This document shows, piece by piece, positions 44,532 to 53,715 of a stretch of 64,000 nucleotides of DNA. Numbering within the stretch: position 1 is the first letter of the stretch; each line of letters opens with the position of its first letter. A program made the translations under genes and the position numbers. Source of the stretch: Streptomyces broussonetiae (lineage in GTDB: Bacteria > Actinomycetota > Actinomycetes > Streptomycetales > Streptomycetaceae); assembly GCF_009796285.1 (NCBI RefSeq), contig NZ_CP047020.1:4092001-4156000 (forward strand), given 5' to 3'. A model generated the notes under the pieces. That model did not search any database, was not told where the DNA came from, and was given only the letters and a program-made list of their open reading frames with translations.

Positions 44532-45194
44532 ATGTACACGCTCCTGAAGAACCTCGGCACCTGGCTGACCAGCAGTGCCCAGTGGACCGGCCCCGACGGC
44601 ATCGCCCACCGCCTCGCCGAGCACCTGCAGTACTCCCTGCTGGCCACGCTCATCGCCGCCGCCATCGGCCTCCCGCTCGGCCTGCTGATCGGCCACACCG
44701 GCAAGGGCGCCTTCCTCGCGATCAACCTCGCCTCCTTCGGCCGCGCCCTGCCGACCGTCGGCCTGGTCGTGCTGGTCTTCCTGGCCGGCGGCCTGTCGAT
44801 GCTGCCGGTGTACGTCGCACTGGTCGCCCTCGCCGTCCCCGCGATCGTCACCAACACCTACGCGGGCATGACCGCCGTCGACCCGGACGTGAAGGACGCG
44901 GCGCGCGGCCAGGGCATGCGCGGCCACCAGGTGCTCTGTCAGGTCGAGCTGCCGCTCGCACTGCCGCTGATCATGACGGGCCTGCGCCTCGCCCTGATCC
45001 AGGTGGTCGCGACAGCCACCATCGCCGCGTACGTCTCCTTCGGCGGCCTCGGCCGCTACGTCTTCGACGGCCTCGCCCAGCGCGACCTGGTCCAGGTGCT
45101 CGGCGGCGCGGTGCTGGTCGCCGCCGTCGCCGTCGTCCTGGACGTGGCCCTCGCCGGCCTCCAGCGCTTCCTCTTCCGCCATCGCACCGTCTGA
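44532..45194 (+). CDS. quaternary-amine ABC importer permease 2 (OpuCD type)
   Basis: 220 aa, ATG 44532, one base after the previous stop. Five or six membrane helices and the EAA-like loop DAARGQGMRGHQVLCQVELPLALPLIMTGLR are seen; the Glu of EAA is replaced by Asp-Ala-Ala, a mild variation. VVATATIAAYVSFGGLGRYVFDG aligns with OpuC permeases. It pairs with permease 1 to form the channel. Confidence 0.92.
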   Translation: MYTLLKNLGTWLTSSAQWTGPDGIAHRLAEHLQYSLLATLIAAAIGLPLGLLIGHTGKGAFLAINLASFGRALPTVGLVVLVFLAGGLSMLPVYVALVALAVPAIVTNTYAGMTAVDPDVKDAARGQGMRGHQVLCQVELPLALPLIMTGLRLALIQVVATATIAAYVSFGGLGRYVFDGLAQRDLVQVLGGAVLVAAVAVVLDVALAGLQRFLFRHRTV

Positions 45195-45202
45195 CCGCCG
45201 CA

Positions 45203-45256
45203 CCGTCCGACCATCACCCCGTCCGACCACCGTCCGACCATCACTCCGTCCGACCA
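45203..45256. repeat. short tandem repeats between permease and binding-protein genes
   Basis: The 11-mer CCGTCCGACCA occurs at 45203, 45219, 45230 and 45246, in an alternating 16/11-bp spacing, that is two copies of a 27-bp unit. It lies in the 92-bp gap before the binding-protein gene and may affect mRNA processing or be neutral. Confidence 0.8.
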
Positions 45257-45286
45257 CCGAACCGCCCAAGACCCGGGAACCCCGAA

Positions 45287-46219
45287 ATGAACCGACGTAC
45301 TGTCCTCGGCGGCCTGTTCGCGGTCGCCACCGTCCCCGCCCTCTCCGCCTGCGCGGGCGGTGTCACCTCCCTCAAGGCGGGCGGCTCCGGCGCCGGCGGC
45401 GGTGGCTCCAGCAAGGGCGGAGTCACCATCGGTACCGCCAACTTCACCGAGAACCAGGTGCTCGGCTACCTCTACGCGGCCGCCCTGCAGGGGGCGGGCG
45501 TGAAGGTGACCGTCCGCCCCAACCTCGGCACCCGCGAGATCGTCATCCCGGCCCTCGAGGGCGGCGACATCGACCTGCTGCCCGAGTACCAGGGCGCCCT
45601 GCTCAACTACCTGGACCCCAAGGCCACGGCCACCGAGTCCGGCGCGATGCAGAACGCCCTCGCCCAGGCCCTGCCCTCCGGACTCCAGGTGCTCCCGTAC
45701 GGCATGGCGGAGGACTCCGACGCCTTCGTCGTCACCCGCGAGAGCGCGAAGAAGTACGGGCTGGCGTCCCTCGCGGACCTGAGGAAGCAGAACGGCAGGC
45801 TCGTCATCGGGGCCGCGCCCGAGGTGAAGAAGCGCCAGGTCGGCGCGGTCGGCCTGAAGGCCGTCTACGGCGTCACGTTCAAGGAGTTCAAGTCGCTCGA
45901 CTCCGACGGTCCGCTGGTCAAGGGCGCGTTGAAGAAGGGCGACGTGGACGTGGCGAACCTGTTCACGACGGACACCGACATCCAGGCCAACGACTGGGTC
46001 GTGCTCAGCGACCCCGAGCACCTGATCCCCAGCCAGCACATCGTCCCGCTCGTCGCCGACCGCAAGGCCGACGACACGGTCCGCAGGGCCCTCGCCCAGC
46101 TGGGCAACCTGCTGACCACGGCCCAGCTCACCGAGCTGAACCGGTTGGTGGACAAGGACAAGAAGGACCCCGAGGACGTGGCGAACGCCTACGCCAAGCA
46201 GCACGGACTGGTGAAGTAG
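45287..46219 (+). CDS. quaternary-amine ABC importer substrate-binding lipoprotein (OpuCC type)
   Basis: 310 aa, ATG 45287. The signal peptide ends in lipobox LSAC with Cys22 as the lipid-anchored residue. The mature domain opens VTIGTANFTENQVLGYLYAAAL and has GGDIDLLPEYQGALLNYL, the OpuAC/QAT family pattern where aromatic residues and PEY shape the cationic ligand site. Known ligands in this family include glycine betaine, choline, carnitine, histidine and ergothioneine. Given the lyase next door, a histidine betaine is a reasonable candidate. Confidence 0.9.
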   Translation: MNRRTVLGGLFAVATVPALSACAGGVTSLKAGGSGAGGGGSSKGGVTIGTANFTENQVLGYLYAAALQGAGVKVTVRPNLGTREIVIPALEGGDIDLLPEYQGALLNYLDPKATATESGAMQNALAQALPSGLQVLPYGMAEDSDAFVVTRESAKKYGLASLADLRKQNGRLVIGAAPEVKKRQVGAVGLKAVYGVTFKEFKSLDSDGPLVKGALKKGDVDVANLFTTDTDIQANDWVVLSDPEHLIPSQHIVPLVADRKADDTVRRALAQLGNLLTTAQLTELNRLVDKDKKDPEDVANAYAKQHGLVK

Positions 46220-47638
46220 ATGAGCGGCCTGGTGGAACTGCGCTCCATCGACGTCGTCCCGGACGAGGAGCGGCACGGCACGGCCTTCAGCCAGTTCACC
46301 CTCTGGCTCGGCGCCAACCTGCAGATCACGGCCGTCGTCACCGGCGCGCTCGCGGTCGTCTTCGGCGGGGACGTCGTCTGGTCGCTGGTCGGCCTGGTGC
46401 TGGGCAATCTGCTCGGCGGCGCCGTGATGGCCCTGCACTCGGCACAGGGTCCCCGGCTCGGGCTGCCGCAGATGATCCAGTCGCGGGCGCAGTTCGGGGT
46501 GCGCGGGGCGGCCGTACCGCTGCTGCTGGTGGTCGTGATGTACGTCGGTTTCTTCGCTTCCGGCAGTGTGCTCGCCGGGCAGGCGGTGGGCGAGCTGACG
46601 CACACGAACGACACGACCGGGATCGTCGTCTTCGCGGCCGTCACGGCCCTCATGGCGGCGGTCGGCTACCGGGTCATCCACGCCCTCGGCCGCATCGCGA
46701 GCACCGTCTGCGCCCTCGCCTTCGTCTACCTGGGCATACGCCTCCTCGATCGCGCCGACGTGGGCGCCCTGCTGCACGACGCGCACTTCTCCCTGCCGAT
46801 GTTCCTGCTGGCGATGTCCCTGTCCGCCTCCTGGCAACTGGCCTTCGGGCCGTACGTCGCGGACTACTCGCGCTATCTGCCCCGCACGACGTCGGCGAGG
46901 GCGACCTTCTGGTGGACCCTGTCCGGCTCGGCACTCGGCTCGCAGTGGTCGATGACGTTCGGTGTCCTGGTGGCGGCGACGGCGGGCCAGAAGTTCCTGG
47001 ACAGCCAGGTCGGCTACGTCGTCGCGCTCGGCGGCACCGGCCTGGTCGCGTCCTTCTTCTACTTCGTGATCGCGCTCGGCAAGCTCACCATCAACGTGCT
47101 CAACACCTACGGCGGGTTCATGTCGATGGTGACGGGCGTCAGCGGCTTCCGGGGGCAGCGCGAGCTGTCGCGGACGGGACGGGCGGCCTACATCGCGCTG
47201 GTCATGGTGGCCGGCACGGCGGTGGCCCTGCTCGGCAAGGACAGCTTCCTGTCCTCCTTCAAGGACTTCCTGCTGTTCCTGCTGACCTTCTTCACGCCGT
47301 GGTCGGCGATCAACCTGGTCGACTACTACCTGATCGCCAAGGAGCGGTACGACATCCCGGCCCTGTCCGACCCGCACGGCCGCTACGGCGCCTGGCGCTG
47401 GGACGCCCTCACCGTCTACGCGGTCGGCCTGCTCGCCCAACTGCCGTTCCTCGCCACGAGTTTCTACACCGGCCCGCTGGTGGAGCCGCTGGGCGGCGCG
47501 GACATCTCCTGGATCGTCGGTCTGGCCGTACCGGCGCTGCTGTACTGGCTGGCCGGACGGCGAGGCGCGGCGCACGCGCCGGAGCCCGCGGCGCCCGCGC
47601 CCACCGCCGGCCAAGGGGCGGTATCGCCACGGCGATGA
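46220..47638 (+). CDS. NCS1-family nucleobase/cation symporter
   Basis: 472 aa, ATG 46220 directly after the TAG of the binding-protein gene, so it is in the same operon. About 12 membrane helices are predicted. NCS1 landmarks are FTLWLGANLQITAVVTGAL, GLPQMIQSRAQFGVRGA, FGPYVADYSRYLP and FFTPWSAINLVDYYLI. The family imports cytosine, purines, allantoin or hydantoins with protons or sodium. Here it could import or export a ring compound related to imidazoles; the specific substrate is unknown. The C-terminal 30 residues are Ala/Pro-rich. Confidence 0.9.
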   Translation: MSGLVELRSIDVVPDEERHGTAFSQFTLWLGANLQITAVVTGALAVVFGGDVVWSLVGLVLGNLLGGAVMALHSAQGPRLGLPQMIQSRAQFGVRGAAVPLLLVVVMYVGFFASGSVLAGQAVGELTHTNDTTGIVVFAAVTALMAAVGYRVIHALGRIASTVCALAFVYLGIRLLDRADVGALLHDAHFSLPMFLLAMSLSASWQLAFGPYVADYSRYLPRTTSARATFWWTLSGSALGSQWSMTFGVLVAATAGQKFLDSQVGYVVALGGTGLVASFFYFVIALGKLTINVLNTYGGFMSMVTGVSGFRGQRELSRTGRAAYIALVMVAGTAVALLGKDSFLSSFKDFLLFLLTFFTPWSAINLVDYYLIAKERYDIPALSDPHGRYGAWRWDALTVYAVGLLAQLPFLATSFYTGPLVEPLGGADISWIVGLAVPALLYWLAGRRGAAHAPEPAAPAPTAGQGAVSPRR

Positions 47639-47756
47639 TCCGACGACGAATCGGCCAAAGGTCGTTAAACGGCCACCGAGCGTGACGTTTCCCCTGCGTA
47701 CCGTGAACACGTACGTCGCGAACAGGCGCTACTGGTACGACTTCTGAGGAAGCGTC

Positions 47757-48365
47757 ATGGTCTCCCCCCGCAGGACGTTCCTGACCGCTGCCACCGCCGC
47801 GGGCCCGGCCGCCCCCGTCGCGGATTCGCCGGCCGCCGCGCTCGACGAACTCCTCGCCGGCAACGCCCGCTACGCCGCCGGCCGCCCCCGCCGGCCGCTG
47901 CCGGCGGCCAGGCGGCACCCGTTCGCGGTGATCGTCGGCTGCGTCGACGCCCGGGAGCCCGCGGAGCTGGTCTTCGACCAGGGGCTCGGGGACCTGCTGT
48001 GCACCAGGACGGCCGGCCAGGTGCTGGACGAGGCCGTGCTCGGCTCGGTCCAGTACGGCGTCCAGGAGCTGGGCATCCGGCTGGTGCTGGTGCTCGGGCA
48101 CGAGCGGTGCGGCGCCGTCGCCGCCACGCTGGAACACGTGCGCACGGGGGCGGCCGTACCGGGCCATCTGGAACTGCTGGTGGACGAGATCGCCCCGGCC
48201 GCCCGGCGCACCCGGGTCCGGCCCGGCAACTGGGCCGAGCACACCATGCGGGCACACACCGCGTGGGTACGGGACGTGATCCGCGCCGACCCCGCGTTCG
48301 GTTCCGCCGGGGTGGAGGCGGCCCGGTTCGACCCGGGCACCGGGGTCGTGCGCCTGCTGCCCTGA
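47757..48365 (+). CDS. beta-class carbonic anhydrase with Tat-like N-terminus
   Basis: 202 aa, ATG 47757 with GAGGA upstream. Zinc ligands of the beta class are all present: Cys and the Asp-Arg dyad in VGCVDAREPAELVF, and His and Cys in LGHERCGAV. The N-terminus SPRRTFLTAATAAG resembles a twin-arginine signal, followed by an Ala-rich stretch, so export of the folded enzyme is likely, though the hydrophobic part is short. The enzyme interconverts CO2 and bicarbonate. It is monocistronic by spacing. Confidence 0.85.
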   Translation: MVSPRRTFLTAATAAGPAAPVADSPAAALDELLAGNARYAAGRPRRPLPAARRHPFAVIVGCVDAREPAELVFDQGLGDLLCTRTAGQVLDEAVLGSVQYGVQELGIRLVLVLGHERCGAVAATLEHVRTGAAVPGHLELLVDEIAPAARRTRVRPGNWAEHTMRAHTAWVRDVIRADPAFGSAGVEAARFDPGTGVVRLLP

Positions 48366-48425
48366 CCCGCAACAAGGGGGCTAACCCCAGTGCGGCGCAG
48401 GGGACCGCTGCCTACCCTGAACGGC

Positions 48426-48851
48426 ATGAGCACTCTGGACCCGCGGGACGTGGACCTGCGCAAGGAACTCGACGCCACGGTGCGGGCACGCCGCGACCTG
48501 GGCGACGACTACGACGCCGCCCTGGTGGACTCCTTCCTGGAGAAGGTCGAGCGGCGGATCGACGACGCGGTGGACCGCCGGGTGCGGCGGCACCTGGCCG
48601 AGCAGCAGATGGTGAGCGCGCGCGGTGCCCGGCGGCCGAAGGACGCCGACACCTGGGTGGAGCGCTTCGGGTTCGCGATCATCTCGCTGGTCCTGGCGAT
48701 CCCGCTGACCGCTGTCGCCGGCGGCATCGCGGGGACGACCGGGACGATCGCCGCCTGGGCCGGCATCGTCGGCGTCAACTTCGCCCAGGCGGTCCGGCTC
48801 AACCCCGAGCTGCTCGCCGGCCGGCGCGACCGCTCCCACGAGGACGCCTGA
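48426..48851 (+). CDS. small membrane protein of unknown function
   Basis: 141 aa, ATG 48426. A charged N-terminal helical region (residues 1-75, LRKELDATVRARRDLG, EKVERRIDDAVDRRVRRHL) is followed by two membrane helices (about 83-103 and 105-125, FGFAIISLVLAIPLTAVAGG, TGTIAAWAGIVGVNFAQAV). This is a widespread Streptomyces small-protein plan, but I cannot name a function. It is convergent with the SDR gene, 15 bp away. Confidence 0.75.
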   Translation: MSTLDPRDVDLRKELDATVRARRDLGDDYDAALVDSFLEKVERRIDDAVDRRVRRHLAEQQMVSARGARRPKDADTWVERFGFAIISLVLAIPLTAVAGGIAGTTGTIAAWAGIVGVNFAQAVRLNPELLAGRRDRSHEDA

Positions 48852-48866
48852 CCGGGCCCTGCGGGC

Positions 48867-49628
48867 TCAGGCCTGCCGGGTGGGCAGCACCACGATCTGG
48901 CGCAGGTTGACGTGCCGGGGGCGGCTCGTGGCGTAGACGACGACGTCCGCGACCTCCGCCGCCGACAGGGTGCCGACGGCCTCCAGCATGCCGTCCAGCT
49001 GCCCGGACAGCTCGGCGCTGTCGATGTGCGTCGCGAGTTCGGTCTCCGTCAGCCCCGGCTCGATGTTCGTCACCCGCACGTCCCGCGGCCCGAACTCGGT
49101 GCGCAGCGACTGCGAGAGATGGGTGACGGCCGCCTTCGTGGCGCCGTACACCGCGTAGTTGGGGAACGGGATGTGGGCGCCGATGGAGGAGACGTTCACC
49201 AGGTCGGCGCTGCGGCCCTCGGCAGCCGCGGCCACCAGGTCGGCGCCGAAGGCGCGGACGATCCGCAGCACACCGGCGACGTTGGTGTCGAGCATCCGCT
49301 GCCACTCGTCGATCCGGCCCTCGGCGACGGGGTTCGGAAGCATGACACCGGCGTTGTTGACGACGAGGTCGACGGCCCCGAACGTCGTGTGCACCAGTTC
49401 CCGGGCGGCGTCCACGGACGCATCGTCGGTGACGTCGGCGGCCACGGCGAGCGCCTCGCCCCCGTCGGCCCGGATCCTCTCCACCAGCGCCCGCAGCCGG
49501 TCGGCACGCCGGGCGAGCAGCGCCACCCGGGCGCCCTCGGCGGCAAGCTGCAGCGCGAGCGCCTCACCGATACCGCTGGCGGCCCCGGTGACGACGACGG
49601 TGCGACCGGACAGGTTCGGGTACGACAT
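48867..49628 (-). CDS. short-chain dehydrogenase/reductase
   Basis: 253 aa, ATG 49628 with GGGGGA upstream. The classical SDR motifs are VVVTGAASGIGEALAL (cofactor loop), ADVTDD, NNAGVM, and the catalytic Ser of VNVSSIGAHI with YGATK (Tyr and Lys). Arg residues after the second strand (ALLARRADRLR) suggest NADPH preference. The substrate is unknown. It is divergent from an XRE regulator that may control it through an inverted repeat in the shared promoter region. Confidence 0.92.
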   Translation of the reverse strand: MSYPNLSGRTVVVTGAASGIGEALALQLAAEGARVALLARRADRLRALVERIRADGGEALAVAADVTDDASVDAARELVHTTFGAVDLVVNNAGVMLPNPVAEGRIDEWQRMLDTNVAGVLRIVRAFGADLVAAAAEGRSADLVNVSSIGAHIPFPNYAVYGATKAAVTHLSQSLRTEFGPRDVRVTNIEPGLTETELATHIDSAELSGQLDGMLEAVGTLSAAEVADVVVYATSRPRHVNLRQIVVLPTRQA

Positions 49629-49703
49629 GGGGTTCCCCCTGGGGAGCTGTGCCGGAGCGGTTCCCCGGCGGCCGACACCACCCTCGCCGGATCCCGCGGC
49701 CGT

Positions 49704-49728
49704 ACCCAGGGATGCACTTTTCCTGGGT
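49704..49728. promoter_or_regulatory. ACCCAGG-N11-CCTGGGT inverted repeat
   Basis: A perfect 7-bp inverted repeat with an 11-bp AT-richer spacer sits in the space between the divergent SDR and XRE genes. It is a candidate operator for the XRE regulator. Confidence 0.5.
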
Positions 49729-49775
49729 CTGCCAGTACCAGGTTCCGCCCCGGGCACCTCCCCTACGATCGGGGC

Positions 49776-50630
49776 ATGAACGCAGACGGGGACTGGCTGG
49801 ACGGCGAGGTCGGCGACTTCCTGCGCTCGCGCCGTGCACGCATCCGGCCCGAGGAGGTGGGCCTGCCCGGGCACGGGCGGCGCCGCGTACCGGGCCTGCG
49901 CCGCGAGGAGGTGGCCCAGCTCGCGGGGGTGAGCGTCGACTACTACATCCGCCTGGAGCAGGGCCGGGGCCCCAGCGTGAGCGATGCGGTGCTGGACGCG
50001 ATCGCCCGGGTGCTGCGGCTGGACGAGACCGAGCACGCCTACCTGCGGACCGTGGCCCGCCCGCAGCACCGGCAGCAGGGCAGACGGTCCCCTCGGCAGC
50101 CCGCGCTGCAGGTCCGCCCCGGTGTGCAGACGCTGCTCGACGGCATGGAGCGCAGCCCGGCGTTCGTGCTGGGCCGCCGGATGGACGTGCTCGCGTGGAA
50201 CGCGCTCGGCGACGCGGTGAACGGCTTCAGCCGCCTCGCCCCGGCCGAGCGGAACATGCCCCGGCAGGTCTTCCTGAACCCGTCCGCCCATGACCTGTAC
50301 CCGGAGTGGTCGGCGGTGGCCGCGACGACGGTGGCGAACCTGCGGCTTGCCGCCGGCACGTACGCCGACGACCCCGGCCTGTGCGCCCTGGTCGGCGAAC
50401 TCTCCCTGAAGAGCGCGGACTTCCGGCGGCTGTGGGCGGACCACGAGGTCAAGGAGTGCGCGTACGGCGTGAAGAAGATCCGGCACCCGGTCGCAGGCCT
50501 GCTGACCCTGCCGTACGAGACCCTGGCGGTCGGCCATGACCCGGAGCAGACGCTCGTGGTGTACACGCCGGAGAAGGGTTCACGGACGGCGGAGCGTCTG
50601 GCCCTGCTGGGCAGTTGGACGGCCGTCTGA
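49776..50630 (+). CDS. XRE-family regulator with MmyB-like ligand domain
   Basis: 284 aa, ATG 49776. The N-terminal helix-turn-helix (about 10-80) reads FLRSRRARIRPEEVGLPGHGRRRVPGLRREEVAQLAG and VSVDYYIRLEQGRGPSVSD. The C-terminal MmyB-like domain (about 110-275) has VLAWNALGDAVNGF, FLNPSAHDLYPEW and GVKKIRHPVAGLLTLPYETLAV. Such proteins in Actinobacteria often repress an adjacent divergent oxidoreductase gene and may bind fatty-acid-like ligands. The divergent SDR gene is the likely target. Confidence 0.92.
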   Translation: MNADGDWLDGEVGDFLRSRRARIRPEEVGLPGHGRRRVPGLRREEVAQLAGVSVDYYIRLEQGRGPSVSDAVLDAIARVLRLDETEHAYLRTVARPQHRQQGRRSPRQPALQVRPGVQTLLDGMERSPAFVLGRRMDVLAWNALGDAVNGFSRLAPAERNMPRQVFLNPSAHDLYPEWSAVAATTVANLRLAAGTYADDPGLCALVGELSLKSADFRRLWADHEVKECAYGVKKIRHPVAGLLTLPYETLAVGHDPEQTLVVYTPEKGSRTAERLALLGSWTAV

Positions 50631-51020
50631 CCCTCTTGCGCCCTCGGGCCGGGCCGGCCGGAAGGACTTGCGCGGGGACCGCCGCACCCCCATTGCTGGG
50701 GGGCGGGACGACGGCGGTCCCCGCGAAGGACGCGGGCCGGGTCAGGGCCGGGCTTACGCGTCCGTGGCGTCCATGGAGGTCCGGGAGCCGCTCCGGAGGT
50801 CCTTGGCGCCGTTCGGCGCCGGCCGGGGCGGGGAGCCTCCCCCAGTGCTCAACGCCTGGGAGGTACCCCGCTGCCCTGCCGACACCCACTAATGTGCCGG
50901 AGTCGTGTTAAGCGTGTGCTGCGCGGACGTGACACGCTCGTACCACTTCCGCGAAGTCCGCCCGACCGGCAGACCACCCGCAGGGGGCGCACGGAAACCG
51001 GCAGTTCACCACCTGTTCGG
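50631..51020. other. 390-bp gene-free space between XRE regulator and cystathionine beta-synthase
   Basis: It contains the hairpin at 50671-50725 and otherwise no ORF or motif that I can support. Both flanking genes end here. Confidence 0.5.
50671..50725 (+). terminator. hairpin after the XRE regulator gene
   Basis: A perfect 14-bp outer stem (50671-50684 and 50712-50725) encloses a second small stem (CCCCA-TTGC-TGGGG). The compound hairpin starts 41 bp after the stop codon. Confidence 0.65.
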
Positions 51021-52412
51021 CTACTGCTTCCCGCCGTCGGCCAGGAAGGCCAGCAGGTCCTGGCGGCTGACCACGCCGGTCGGCTTGCCCTCGACCAGGA
51101 CGATGGCCGCGTCTGCCGCACCGAGCACCGACATCAGGTCGCCGACCGGCTCGCCGGAGCCGACCTGCGGCAGCGGCGGGCACATGTGCTTCTCCAGCGG
51201 GTCGCCCAGGGAGGCCCGCTGGGAGAACAGGGCGTCCAGCAGCTCGCGCTCCACGACCGAGCCGACGACCTCGGCGGCCATCACGTCGGGGTGCCCGGCG
51301 CCGGGCTTGACGACCGGCATCTGCGAGACGCCGTACTCGCGCAGCACCTCGATGGCCTCTCCGACGGTCTCGTCCGGGTGCATGTGCACCAGGGACGGAA
51401 TGGAGCCGCCCGCCTTGTAGTTGAGGACGTCACCGACACGGGCGCTGGGGCCCTCGTCCTCGAGGAAGCCGTAGTCGGCCATCCACTCGTCGTTGAAGAT
51501 CTTCGACAGGTAACCACGCCCGCTGTCCGGCAGCAGGACGACGACCACGTCATCGGGGCCCAGCCGCTCGGCGACCCGCAGCGCGGCCACGACGGCCATG
51601 CCGCAGGAGCCACCCACCAGCAGCCCCTCCTCCTTGGCCAGGCGGCGGGTCATCTGGAAGGCGTCCTTGTCGGACACGGCGACGATCTCGTCGGCCACGG
51701 TGCGGTCGTAGGCGGTCGGCCAGAAGTCCTCGCCGACGCCCTCGATCAGGTACGGCCGCCCGGAGCCGCCGGAGTAGACGGAGCCCTCCGGGTCGGCACC
51801 GATGACCTTGACCGTGCCGTCACTGGCGTCCTTGAGATAGCGGCCGGTGCCGGAGATGGTGCCGCCGGTGCCCACGCCCGCCACGAAGTGGGTGATCTTC
51901 CCCTCGGTCTGCTCCCACAGCTCGGGACCGGTCGAGTGATAGTGGGAGAGCGGGTTGTTGGGGTTGGAGTACTGGTCCGGCTTCCAGGCGCCCGGGGTCT
52001 CGCGGACGAGCCGGTCGGAGACGTTGTAGTACGAGTCGGGGTGCTCGGGATCCACGGCGGTAGGGCAGACCACGACCTCCGCACCGTAGGCGCGCAGCAC
52101 GTTGATCTTGTCGGTGCTCACCTTGTCGGGGCACACGAAGATGCACTTGTAGCCCTTCTGCTGGGCGACGATCGCCAGCCCCACACCGGTGTTGCCGCTG
52201 GTGGGCTCCACAATCGTCCCGCCGGGCTTCAGCTCGCCGCTCTGCTCGGCGGCCTCGATCATGCGCAGGGCGATGCGGTCCTTCACGGAACCGCCGGGGT
52301 TGAAGTACTCCACCTTGGCAAGGACTGTCGCCTGAATGCCCTTGGTCACGTTGTTGAGCCGCACCAGCGGGGTGTTGCCGACGAGGCTGATCATCGAGTC
52401 GTGGAATTGCAC
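51021..52412 (-). CDS. cbs: cystathionine beta-synthase
   Basis: 463 aa from GTG 52412, which has GGAG 6 nt upstream; a TTG at 52433 also lies in frame. The PLP domain (1 to about 325) has ISLVGNTPLVRLNN, the PLP Lys in NPGGSVKDR, SGNTGVGLA and the phosphate loop GVGTGGTISGTGR. Two CBS regulatory domains (about 340-463) follow with HMHPDETVGEAIEVLREYG and MSVLGAADAAIVL. No haem-binding N-terminus is present, as expected for bacterial forms. It condenses serine and homocysteine to cystathionine in reverse transsulfuration. Confidence 0.93.
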   Translation of the reverse strand: MQFHDSMISLVGNTPLVRLNNVTKGIQATVLAKVEYFNPGGSVKDRIALRMIEAAEQSGELKPGGTIVEPTSGNTGVGLAIVAQQKGYKCIFVCPDKVSTDKINVLRAYGAEVVVCPTAVDPEHPDSYYNVSDRLVRETPGAWKPDQYSNPNNPLSHYHSTGPELWEQTEGKITHFVAGVGTGGTISGTGRYLKDASDGTVKVIGADPEGSVYSGGSGRPYLIEGVGEDFWPTAYDRTVADEIVAVSDKDAFQMTRRLAKEEGLLVGGSCGMAVVAALRVAERLGPDDVVVVLLPDSGRGYLSKIFNDEWMADYGFLEDEGPSARVGDVLNYKAGGSIPSLVHMHPDETVGEAIEVLREYGVSQMPVVKPGAGHPDVMAAEVVGSVVERELLDALFSQRASLGDPLEKHMCPPLPQVGSGEPVGDLMSVLGAADAAIVLVEGKPTGVVSRQDLLAFLADGGKQ

Positions 52413-52574
52413 CGTTGTCTCCGGTTGCTGCAAAAAAACAGTGGTCGTAGTGGTTCCGCCAGCCTACGGCCCACGAGTGAGCCGTGGTGGCCGTTCACTC
52501 CCTGTTGAGATTGGCGTACGGCCTGTACGGGGCAAGGAGTGGGTGTACGGCTACGTGGGAGGTGGCGGCGACGC

Positions 52575-53594
52575 ATGACGAGCATGTCTAGGGCGCGAGT
52601 GGCCCGGCGCATCGCGGCCGGAGCGGCGTACGGCGGTGGCGGGGCCGGACTGGTCGGCGCGGCCGCCGTCGGTCTGCTGCTGGCGGAGGTACGGCTGGCC
52701 CGGCGCCATGTGGGCAACGGCAGCGGGGGCCGGGTGCCGGTGGCCGACGGCGTGTACGGCCACACCTACGAGGTCCCCGGCGAACCGCCCCTCAGGCTGA
52801 CGCTGCTCGGCGACTCGACGGCGGCCGGACAGGGCGTGCACCGGGCGGGCCAGACGCCGGGGGCGCTGCTGGCGTCGGGGCTCGCGGCGGTGGCCGAGCG
52901 CCCGGTGGACCTGCGCAACGTCGCCGTGCCCGGAGCCCAGTCCGACGACCTGGACCGCCAGGTGGCGTCGGTCCTCGCCGCCCCGACGCCCGTTCCCGAC
53001 GTCTGCGTGATCATGATCGGCGCGAACGACGTGACCCACCGGATGCCGCCGACCCGTTCGGTACGGCACCTGTCGGCGGCGGTACGACGGCTGCGCACGG
53101 CGGGCGCCGAGGTGGTGGTCGGCACCTGTCCCGACCTCGGCACGATCGAGCCGGTGCAGCAGCCGCTGCGCTGGCTGGCCCGGCGGGCGTCCCGGCAGCT
53201 CGCGGCGGCCCAGACGATCGGCGCGGTGGAGCAGGGGGGCCGCACGGTGTCGCTGGGCGACCTGCTGGGCCCGGAGTTCCAGGCGAACCCGCGCGAGCTG
53301 TTCGGTCCGGACAACTACCACCCCTCGGCGGAGGGCTATGCGACAGCGGCGATGGCCGTCCTGCCCACCGTCTGCGCCGCCCTCGGCCTGTGGCCGGCCG
53401 AGGAGGAGCGCCCGGACGTGACGCGCCGCGAGGGCTTCCTGCCGGTGGCCCGCGCCGCGGCCGAGGCGGCCTCGGAGGCGGGCACGGAGGTCACGGCGGC
53501 GATGCCGACGGGGCCGCGGGGACCGTGGGCGCTGCTCAAGCGGAGGCGGCGGCGCAGGGTGCCGGAGGCCGAGCCGGCGACTCCGTCGATCTGA
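52575..53594 (+). CDS. SGNH/GDSL-family hydrolase
   Basis: 339 aa from ATG 52575, with GGGAGG upstream. An N-terminal hydrophobic segment (about 16-36) suggests a membrane anchor or signal. SGNH blocks are LTLLGDSTAAGQG (nucleophile Ser), VAVPGAQSDDL (Gly), MIGANDVTH (Asn), and GPDNYHPSAEGY (Asp and His). Family members are lipases, esterases or acyl-transferring enzymes. A long C-terminal tail (about 280-339) is Ala-rich then strongly basic. The substrate is not evident. It is divergent from cystathionine beta-synthase. Confidence 0.88.
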   Translation: MTSMSRARVARRIAAGAAYGGGGAGLVGAAAVGLLLAEVRLARRHVGNGSGGRVPVADGVYGHTYEVPGEPPLRLTLLGDSTAAGQGVHRAGQTPGALLASGLAAVAERPVDLRNVAVPGAQSDDLDRQVASVLAAPTPVPDVCVIMIGANDVTHRMPPTRSVRHLSAAVRRLRTAGAEVVVGTCPDLGTIEPVQQPLRWLARRASRQLAAAQTIGAVEQGGRTVSLGDLLGPEFQANPRELFGPDNYHPSAEGYATAAMAVLPTVCAALGLWPAEEERPDVTRREGFLPVARAAAEAASEAGTEVTAAMPTGPRGPWALLKRRRRRRVPEAEPATPSI

Positions 53595-53715
53595 CCCAAG
53601 CAAGCGCTTAGAAAACTGCGGTCAGTGTCACACCACCACACCAGTGACCTGGTTCATACGTACGGGTAACTTCCCAAACGGCCCTGCTCACACAACACCG
53701 CCCACTGGAGCCGTG

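Noticed and set aside
47635..47685. 16-residue frame MIRRRIGQRSLNGHRA after the NCS1 gene
   Set aside because: It overlaps the NCS1 stop as ATGA but has no conservation evidence or attenuator structure; probably chance.
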